From Pollenia angustigena (taxonomy: Eukaryota > Arthropoda > Insecta > Diptera > Polleniidae), in NCBI GenBank assembly GCA_930367215.1, contig OV884059.1:73875393-73939392 (forward strand): a DNA stretch of 64,000 nucleotides, given 5' to 3'. This document shows, in pieces, positions 56,569 through 64,000 of this stretch (the first letter of the stretch is position 1; every line of letters begins with the position of its first letter). Below the pieces are notes generated by a model. The model ran no database searches. It had not been told where the DNA came from and saw only the letters and a list, made by a program, of their open reading frames with translations. The position numbers and the translations under genes are program-made.

Positions 56569-57178
56569 TACTGGATTAATGAAAAAATAAACGATATTTA
56601 TAAATTTTGAGTTGTGAGTGTTTGATTTACGGCCAATTCTATCAGTTTAACTGTCAGTTACAATTGTCAAAAACATATTGGTAACTGGAATTTAAAGTAG
56701 TAGTTAGTTTTAACTGAACTTGGTAAAATTGGCTGAGAGTCGTAAACTATCGAAAATATCGATAGGAAAACCATCAATATTGATATTATTATTATTTAAA
56801 ATACAGCCATGAAGACATGTTACAGCAGCTATACACAAACAGTTTTTTGCCTCAAGTTTTTACTTGCTATTATTAATTCTCGCTGAATTACAGCAATGAA
56901 CACAAACAACAAGAATGGCAGGTGGTATCGATAGTGAAATCTGAACTATCGATAAATATCGATAGTATCCCAGCACTACTTAGCACAGAATTTGGGAATT
57001 GACTTTCGAAACACTCTAAGGGCGGTGGAAAAGCGCACAATTCTTATAGTCGCGCAATAAATTTAAGTTTAAGTGATAATTGGTGGGTTAAAAAAAGTGT
57101 GGCAATTTAGAAAGTGTCCAAAAAAGAACATTGCAAAACCATTAACGAAAGAAGCCACTATAGAAAAAAATACATATT
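56569..57178. other. spacer with a cluster of TATCGATA sites
   Basis: TATCGATA or close variants occur at about 56758, 56926, 56948 and 56960. In Drosophila this is the DREF-binding motif of housekeeping promoters. No exon follows, and fly transposon ends can carry the same word (see 43460-44016). Confidence 0.4.
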
Positions 57179-57322
57179 AGTACCGGTTCACACACGTAAA
57201 GTTTGACCCGTCAAGTCTTGAGCTTTTAGGAGAGAAGGGAAAAGAGAATGCCATTTATTTTCCCCTCTCTTCTAAAAACTCAAGACTTGACAAGTCATAC
57301 TTGACGTGTATGAACCGGCACT
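57179..57322. mobile_element. AGTGCCGGTTCACAC foldback, copy 1
   Basis: Arms AGTACCGGTTCACACACGTA and, inverted, AGTGCCGGTTCATACACGTC, with CAAGTCTTGAG and GGAGAGAAGGGAAAAG pairing further in. 144 bp. Confidence 0.85.
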
Positions 57323-57639
57323 AAGTATGTAAATTAGACCGAACCTCAAAAAAGTTTTTCCGTCCATCCTTTAATATAAAGTATTTTTCCAAGGAGGTTT
57401 CGAAAACCATTTTTTTTTTTTGCTTACCGTGGAGTGTCGCATTTTAACGTTTTTTCGTAATAATATATATCAATGTTTTTGTCTAGAAAATATCAATGTT
57501 TTGCCCTTAAGGGCCAATGACCTCAAGTATCTTGTTCTAGTATTTATCCCTAATATCATAGTACTAAAACTCGACAGATACTATAGAACTTTTGCTAAGG
57601 AATTAATTCAATAATTCCAGCAGAAACAACTTCAAATTT

Positions 57640-58140
57640 AATTATACAAAATTATATGCCTATTTCGAAAATGGAGGAGGTTGATCAACATATATTCGCG
57701 TTACTCAAAACCGGTTCAGTGTAATAAACTAAAAAAACCGAAATTCCACAATAAAATAACCTTTAAGTAATAGTTTACCTTTTCCTAATCTGCGTAGTCG
57801 TTTTAGAAACATTAATGAAGCTATACTTCTAATTTTCTACACGTAAGGAAGTTCCAAACAAAACAAGCCATAAATGATTAAAATCTGTTTACAACTTTTG
57901 CTTTAATTCACAAAAGAAGAACAAATTTTAATACAATTAAAAATTTTCATTAGACCCCATATTTGTATGGGCGCCCCCCTAAGTTGCGGTGATTAAGGGC
58001 AAGTATGCTTTGAAAAAAGTGCTAAGGACGAAACACTAATGGATGCCGGTCATAAATTTTAGCCCCCTAGGGCCGACTCCATTACGGTTATGGGACTTTT
58101 TCTTAAAAATATATCTAGTCTGATAGCGGGTAGGTATGTT
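57640..58140 (+). repeat. family G repeat, copy 1
   Basis: Shares in order with 61495-61990: AAATTCCACAATAAAATAACC, CATTTGTATGGG-type text, GACGAA-CACTAATGGA and CCCTAGGG-CGACTCCAT. The first 120 bases also match the palindrome arms (TATTCGCGT-ACTCAAAA). Confidence 0.7.
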
Positions 58141-58632
58141 CGAAATTAATTATGGGATTAAAAATAATCCTAGCATTTAAGAAGTTGCTCGCACTTTTTT
58201 TCCTTGAAAGGTGGTACGCTGTAATGTACATGTATGATAAAATGTCTAACAGACGCACAGTGGGACGTATCCCGAAACTAGCTGTACAAAATTATTTGGT
58301 GGTTAATATATTTGCTTACGAACTCATACTTACATTTGCCACTGCAGCAATTCCACAAATAAACGCTGGTTTGGAAATAAAAATTGCCAAAACATATGAA
58401 GTAAGGCATAAAAATACAACTTTATACTACAAACGTTCGCCTACAAACACCAAAAATCATATTTTAAAAAGCATGGAAAAAATCACTGTCTGAATCTAGT
58501 GTTGGTTATACATTTGCGATTATCACAAAGCTATCAAAAGAACTCGCCCAACTGAGTCAGTCAGATTCTACTTAATAGCCGATCGAAAACTGTATCCATT
58601 ATCCATGCTTTTCTGTTCAAACATAATTATTG
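58141..58632. other. spacer with an unassigned open frame
   Basis: A plus-strand frame of 113 codons (58152-58493) has no recognisable domain. Its start is a methionine inside AT-rich sequence and there is no second exon signal. I do not call it a gene. Confidence 0.35.
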
Positions 58633-59048
58633 CCCAGTAAAAACTTCGCCTACAAAATAATGTGTTGAGTAATCAGAAAAACATAAGAGCACTACTAAGT
58701 GCTGGTTCACACACGTCAAGTTTGACTCTTCAAGTCTTGATCTTTTAGGAGAGAAGGGAAAAGAGAATGCCATTTCTTTTCCCCTCTCTCCTAAAAACTC
58801 AAGACTTGAAGAATCAAACTTGACGTGTGTGAACCGGCACTTACAATTCTACTGAAAGAACCAATGAGTTTTGCAAGGGATGTCCCAAAATGAACGCATT
58901 AAAAAGTAAGTCATTATTTTTTTACCAGCATACATCCAGAAAAAAGTAGTTATGGAAGTTGTTATAGATATAGTTATTGAAGAAAGCTACAAAATAATGA
59001 GTTAAAGAAGCTATTCATTTTGAAAAAGTAGGCGAAGTTTTTACTGGG
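58633..59048 (+). mobile_element. CCCAGT MITE, copy 3, with nested foldback
   Basis: Ends CCCAGTAAAAACTTCGCCTA at both sides. Internal text is nearly identical to copy 1 except for the foldback at 58698-58841, inserted at a site that in copy 1 reads CACTACTTACAATTC. Confidence 0.85.
58698..58841. mobile_element. AGTGCCGGTTCACAC foldback, copy 2
   Basis: Arms AGTGCTGGTTCACACACGTC and, inverted, AGTGCCGGTTCACACACGTC. TA flanks both sides (58696-58697 and 58842-58843). 144 bp, the same length as copy 1. Confidence 0.85.
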
Positions 59049-59195
59049 TGTTACGTTACTGCCTTTCAATAACGTTTTGGTTTATCTCCTTTATAAGAAA
59101 CCGTTTCGAGTTCTTTATTGCACTTTAAATAAAACTAAGTAATCACAACACTTTAAACACTTTTTACAATTTACACAACTCTATTTAGTACGTAG

Positions 59196-60155
59196 CAGAG
59201 ATCAGCAATGAGTAGTGAAAAAGTGAGTAGAGTTAAATCATGACTCATAAATTCTTGTACTTATACGCACTCATAGTTATTCCAATGTTATTCAAACTCA
59301 TATTCACTCAAAAGTTTCATTTTATTCATCGTACTCATACTTAAGGCTAGATTACACTATTATACTTTGTATTAATACATGTCAAAAACTCAAGTAATAT
59401 GACAAAGTGTGATAGTGTGAATGCAATGTGTCACGAAATTTACAAGTATTAAGAAAAAAGTTTGACATCCCATACGACTTCATCGTTTTTTGAAACATTT
59501 CTAAACAATAATACTTTTCATTGGATCAGGGTTGCATTTTATTTCATGTGTGAGTGTTTATACGTTGTGTGATGGTCTGAACACAAACTGTCATGTTACG
59601 TTAGATTTTTTGACAGTCGCAACAAAACTCATTAGATTTCTATCTCACAAAGTATTATGGAATACGTAAGACTTGTGAGATAGTGTAATCTAGCCTTTAG
59701 CAACATTTGTAGTGTTTGATTTAGAATCTAGTCAACTCAATGTGTATAGGCGAAGCAAAATGCGAGGCTGCCAGATTTGCCCCCGAAATAGCAAAGTGAC
59801 GATTTGGCAATTACAGTTTACTAAGGTTACATGTATGAAGTGGACGATTTTTCGGCAAATTTATCTGGCAGCGCTGATTATTAAGTTGTGTGTTTTCTCT
59901 GTTGTGTTAAAACGGTTAATGGATGAGCTAAATGATCTGAATCATTGTGAGTATTGTAAGTATTTTCTTGAAATTATAAATCAAGATGAGGTCATTTATG
60001 AGTATGCGTATAATGTCGACGTTGGACTCATACATATTTCTCTTGTGAGTATGAGTGAATCAGAGTAGTGAAGTTGAAATGATTTCTACTCATTTATACT
60101 TACAATTGCATGAGTCAGCATGAGTAGCGAAAAAACGATTCATTGCTGATCTCTG
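59196..60155. mobile_element. hAT MITE
   Basis: Ends CAGAGATCAGCAATGA on both sides in inverted order. Exact 8-bp duplication GTACGTAG at 59188-59195 and 60156-60163. Subterminal zones are filled with ATGAGTA/TACTCAT words. The plus-strand frame 59712-60068 is not a transposase I recognise. Confidence 0.88.
59344..59696. mobile_element. MITE nested in the hAT MITE
   Basis: Ends AGGCTAGATTACACTAT and, inverted, AGGCTAGATTACACTATC. TTA flanks both sides (59341-59343 and 59697-59699), as for PIF/Harbinger-type elements. 353 bp. Confidence 0.85.
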
Positions 60156-60455
60156 GTACGTAGTCACTTTAACAACCGTAATTTATAGCTCTTATTCACA
60201 ACCAACTATAATTTTCTCAGCGTGATACGTTATTGAAAAAATCTGAACTTAGAATGAATCATGCAATCTCTTGCGATCCTATTTATACTCTAGCCCAGAC
60301 GTGTAGATGATACTAGTAACGTCTAGATGACACTAGAAAGTTCGCCGCATAACGGCTACTTACTCATCTATAGTTAATATCTATATGGCTGAATTAATTT
60401 AGTTAATAGGCATCATAAACTAAGGCATACTTTTAGGCGTAACCATAAATTTACA

Positions 60456-61494
60456 GTGGGGTTGAAGTACAATTATGCACACAATTTTAACATTATATAT
60501 GTACATTGATTTTTACCCTAGAAGTGTGCATGATTTATGCAATAACAATTTTAACTAATAAAATAACTAACAAATACTTAATAACTAATTAATACAAGAT
60601 AACAAATAAATTAATCAAGTTCTGAACCAATAATTACAACTAATTCTTAACTAAAGTTACTTTTGTAACATTATGTTTTGTATTAGGAAATTCTCATAGC
60701 CTCAACACTCTAATATTTATAATTGTTTTTTTTATCTCATAAAACAAATATGTAAATACAAAACAAAATGTTGACGGACTTTACAATTATCTGCATTAAC
60801 GTTGTAAAATTACAAATATCAGTCACAGTTTTGAGTGTTATCTTGTGTATTTTATTTATAATTCATAGAATAGTGTTAATTTTACAGCTATTTGTTGTTA
60901 AATGTAACAATTTACAAATGTTTTTAATGTTGTTTGTTGGATTAAGTAAGTATTAAAATGTGTATCGTGAAAAGTCTGGAAAATTTTAAGATTCTGTCAA
61001 AACAAGATTAGAACTTTACAGGTCTGTTGGGGGTTCGGTTTTTTTAAAAAGTACAATTTGATGGTATACATGTGTTAATAATACAGGGTGGTCTAAAATG
61101 ACCAAAGTATTTTGAGTTTATAATAACTTTTAATTTAAGACATAATAATTAAGTTTTTTTTATATATACTTTATATTAATGGAGAATATTTTTAGTATAT
61201 TTATGAAAAATTATCTCGTGCTCTTTTTATACAGGTGTAAAGGATGTGTGTGAAGATCAATTCGAATTTAATTAGCAAAGACGCAAACCATATTTTATAA
61301 CATTAGTCATTTTGCAATTAACAGAGCAATGTTAACCACTTTACAGTCATAGCAATATACTACGGAGACAAAAAAAACCATGATTTGAATGATTATTTGT
61401 GGACAAATATGGAGTTGCACACATATAACACAATATAAGAATAGTTGTCCAGAGGGTCCTAAATACGATTCCAAAAGTCACATTTCTAAAATAC
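60456..61494. other. AT-rich spacer
   Basis: An ATACAGGGTGGTC phrase at 61082 may be a lone transposon end. The frame 60768-60956 is hydrophobic and composition-driven. Confidence 0.4.
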
Positions 61495-62218
61495 TTTTTG
61501 AATGTGAAATTCCACAATAAAATAACCGTTAAGGAAGGCTATACTTTTTGCTAATAAGTTCAGTCGTTTTGGAATATATATTTTTTTTTAAATAAAAAAA
61601 AAATAATTTTTTTTTCAAATATCAAAATTTTTGTTGTATCAAAAATCATTAAAAATTGGAAAATGCGGCTATGCTTCTTATTTTTCTTACACGTATAAAA
61701 AAGGTTTCAAACAAAACAAGTCATTAATAATTAAAATCGTTTGCAACTTGTGTTTTTTAGCATTCACAAAAGACGAAAAAATTTTAATAAAATTTAAAGA
61801 TTTCATAAAACCATATTTGTATGGGAGTCCCCTTAAGCGGTGGTGATAAAGGGCAGGTCTGTTTTGAAAAAATGTTTAGGACGAACAACTAATGGAGGCC
61901 AGTCCTACATTTTATTCCCCTAGGGACGACTCCATGGCAGTTATGGGAATGGAGAGGAGATAGCAGGTAGGTTTGTTTAAAATAAATGATAGAAATGAAA
62001 AATAAAGTGGGGTTGGTCATACACTTTTCCCGTCTAGAAGCAAATTTAAGAAATTTAAGAATTTGGCACCATAACTTGTGAACATATTTTCCATAACTTT
62101 TCGCAAAATTTCGGATGTAATTAGTGTAATTGGATTGTATGTTATTCCTACTTAATTCCCCAAGATTTCTTCATCAAAGAACAAATTATAATTAAAAAAG
62201 TTATTAGGACTTCAAACG
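61495..62218 (+). repeat. family G repeat, copy 2
   Basis: The second, longer copy of the text at 57640. After 61990 it continues with AAAAATAAAGTGGGGTTGGT and CATACAC, which parallels the inner ends of the giant palindrome arms (AAAAATAAAGTGGGGCTGGT). Confidence 0.7.
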
Positions 62219-62652
62219 ATTTTGGGCCACCCATAACATTTCTATCCCCTAAGTTTTTTTTAACCTCTGTGGTTTAACTGTTTTAAGGTCACAAAGTTAT
62301 TATTTTTCTCTTTTTTGTAGACTTTTAAGTTTGTATAAATTTATTTTAATAGAGTGTTGAAGGGTGTTTACATTTAAACAAAATTATTTATTTATTTATA
62401 AATTCAGCATCTTTTTTCTTCAGTTCTTCTTCATTTTGGGACACCCTGTACATTTTTATCAGCTCTAAGTACTTTTAACCTCTTGTGTTTAACTGTTTTA
62501 AAGTCACAAAGTACTTCTTCTTGTGGTTTTCTTTGTTTTTGTAGACTTCTAAGTTTTTCTAATTTCATTTTAATGGAGTGTTGAAGTGTGTTTACAATTT
62601 AGAAAAATCTTTATTTTTATATTCAGCATCTTTTTTCTTTAGTTCTTCTTCC
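62219..62652. repeat. tandem repeat, about 215-bp unit, two diverged copies
   Basis: Units begin at about 62219 and 62434, each TTTTGGG(C/A)CACCC-type. They share in order CTAAGT, TTAACCTC, TTTAACTGTTTTAA-GTCACAAAGT, GTAGACTT-TAAGTTT, GAGTGTTGAAG-GTGTTTACA and TTCAGCATCTTTTTTCTT. Confidence 0.8.
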
Positions 62653-63478
62653 GCAATAAATAATATATTTTCTCTTTAATTTTTTCATATATTTTTCAAA
62701 TTTTAATTAGTTTTCTTAGCAGGGGTAGTAAAATATTGAAATATTATTTATGAAATATTTGAATATTCTTGTTCGTTGACCTTCCTTTTCTCTTTTAGTT
62801 TAAAATTTTACTTTTAAAAAAATGTCAAAAAATCTGCCATCTAACGTAATTTATTATGAGAAAAAAAGAGTTTTAAAATGGAATATTTGGTGGACCCATT
62901 TCTCATGCATGGTTGCAAATTTCTGCGTCAATTTCTAAGCTTTATTGCGGTAAAACAACTTCACATGGCGACGCTGTTTTTGATCTATTGTCAACAAACG
63001 GGGCAGCCATCTTGCGCACAGCTTTCTTATCTCAAATACGCGAATATGTAAATTATAGCTTTTTCTAAAGCGCCTTTTATTTCAGCTACCTTATGCTCCT
63101 TTAACCGAAGATCATCCGATACCATTTTGTGAATTTTCTTAAACGTTTCTGGCATGGACACTTAAGTAAATCGACCGTTTTGATCTTAGTCCTAGCAGCT
63201 CTTGGCTTCGTTTAAATCTGAACACATAAATAACATTTAAAGTCGTAAACGAAGAAGCAGATTCCCCGGTGTAGAATTTAGCACGACTTAAATTTTGGTT
63301 TCATGTAAACGGTGGTGTCGATTCTACATCAATTAACAACACCAAAACACAACAATGTATTTTGTTGCTGCTTTCGTTGACCGATAAGTCAAAAACACAA
63401 GTAACTTTTGACATTCCTCTCTCTAATTTAAAAAAAAAAGTAGCACAGCTGTGCTTTCAACGCCACCTGAAAAATGAA
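62653..63478. other. spacer
   Basis: A hAT-like CAGGGGTAGTAAAATATT at about 62720 has no partner in view. No gene is supported. Confidence 0.4.
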
Positions 63479-64000
63479 TTTTTTTTTTTTTTTAAATATA
63501 TTTTTAGTTTTTATTATTGAATCTTTCTTATCGAACAAATACAATATGTATTCAAATCTTAATTCTACTTGTTGTTTATTAGTTGTTACCAGTGTAACCA
63601 CTAACTGATGTATTCAAACTTTAAGACTGTCTTCTAGTTAGGCTCAAAGTATCGGTTCTTTTTAGCCTCTGGTGACCTTCGAACTGAAGCAAACCCCGAG
63701 CGAGGTAGTTAGGGTGGACCATTAGTTTATCGATGTAGCTTATTGAATATTTTTTAATTTCCTCCTGAATAGTGGGGACGTTGAGAATTCGCCTTGCTTT
63801 CAAGTGAAAGCATTGAATAACATAAGGGAGACAAATTTTTTTTTCATGTTCACAAATTTCTGATGAGTCCAAAACAATAAAATACTCAAAAATAAAAAAA
63901 TACTTTTAAAAGGTTTCCACTGTCGCATATGTTAGGTCGGCAAATTGTAGAATCGCCCTCGTTTTTACTCACAATCATAGCTGCCAGATAAAATTTAACG
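63479..64000 (-). pseudogene. 3' end of a jockey-like retrotransposon with poly(A) tail
   Basis: Read on the minus strand, the frame 63872-63621 ends RRILNVPTIQEEIKKYSISY, DKLMVHPNYLARGLL, QRLKRTDTLSL. This is the usual C-terminus of jockey-type polymerases (NVPT-x-x-EEI, then H-x-N-x-LA-x-x-LL, then RLKR). A short 3' untranslated region follows with AATAAAAAC, then about 15 A residues (63494-63480). The rest of the element should lie beyond 64000. I cannot tell whether the upstream part is intact, so 'pseudogene' reflects likelihood; the sequence above 63880 already looks out of frame. Confidence 0.75.

Larger units (their letters stand above)
59049..60455. mobile_element. possible solo LTR with a hAT element inside
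   Basis: The segment starts TGTTACGTTACTGCC and ends AAATTTACA, in TG...CA form. It is flanked by CTGGG and GTGGG, a 4-of-5 duplication whose left copy is the end of the MITE. Removing the hAT leaves about 440 bp, a normal LTR length. No internal retroelement genes lie nearby. The support is weak. Confidence 0.35.

Noticed and set aside
58152..58493. 113-codon plus-strand frame
   Set aside because: No domain, no splice or promoter context, and it follows a dispersed repeat.
59712..60068. 118-codon plus-strand frame inside a hAT MITE
   Set aside because: It has no hAT transposase motif and reads across subterminal ATGAGTA repeats.

Overview
The window looks like AT-rich nuclear DNA from an insect, most likely a brachyceran (higher) fly. 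That is an inference from base composition, the types of transposon relics present and the ends of its dispersed repeats. I could not recognise a single host gene exon. Nearly every stretch with coding character belongs to a mobile element, and every one of those copies is broken. The sequence between them is AT-rich with scattered microsatellites, so the window is probably intergenic or lies in a large intron.

Layout. 0.2-2.5 kb: a pogo/Tigger-like element that contains a reverse transcriptase/RNase H relic. 3.7-10.1 kb: a MITE (short non-autonomous inverted-repeat element), a small hAT element, a decayed hAT transposase split by a fly dispersed repeat ('family A'), a mariner-like relic and a second family A copy. 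13.8-15.3 kb: an inverted-repeat element with a Myb/SANT (zeste-like) DNA-binding relic and a nested MITE. 15.4-17.4 kb: dispersed repeats with a tRNA-like pol III promoter. 18-23.8 kb: a jockey-like reverse transcriptase interrupted by a hAT element and again by about 4 kb of nested insertions. 24.5-26.8 kb: 'family B' repeat, mariner relic, and family A with a hAT MITE inside. 28.4-30.1 kb: three foldback elements and another jockey relic. 30.5-36.3 kb: two adjoining hAT elements, then a probable mariner shell holding family B, which itself holds a Tigger element with a CENP-B-type helix-turn-helix. 38.3-46.8 kb: foldbacks, hAT elements, a non-LTR RNase H relic and MITEs. 47.9-49.4 kb: the most gene-like unit, a transposon-type gene that I cannot classify, with a probable intron. 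50.8-53.9 kb: a nest of insertions three levels deep that holds a palindrome with two 812-bp arms. 55-56.6 kb: an odd element built from GAAATAACCCC motifs around a GC-rich dyad. 57-62.7 kb: more MITEs, a possible solo LTR carrying a hAT element, and direct repeats. 63.5-64 kb: the poly(A) end of a jockey-like element on the minus strand, running off the window.

The strongest structural evidence is target-site duplication. Nine elements have hAT-like termini with 8-bp flanking repeats, seven of them exact. Many insertions interrupt identifiable older repeats, so their relative order of arrival can be read. No genes here appear to work together as a host pathway.
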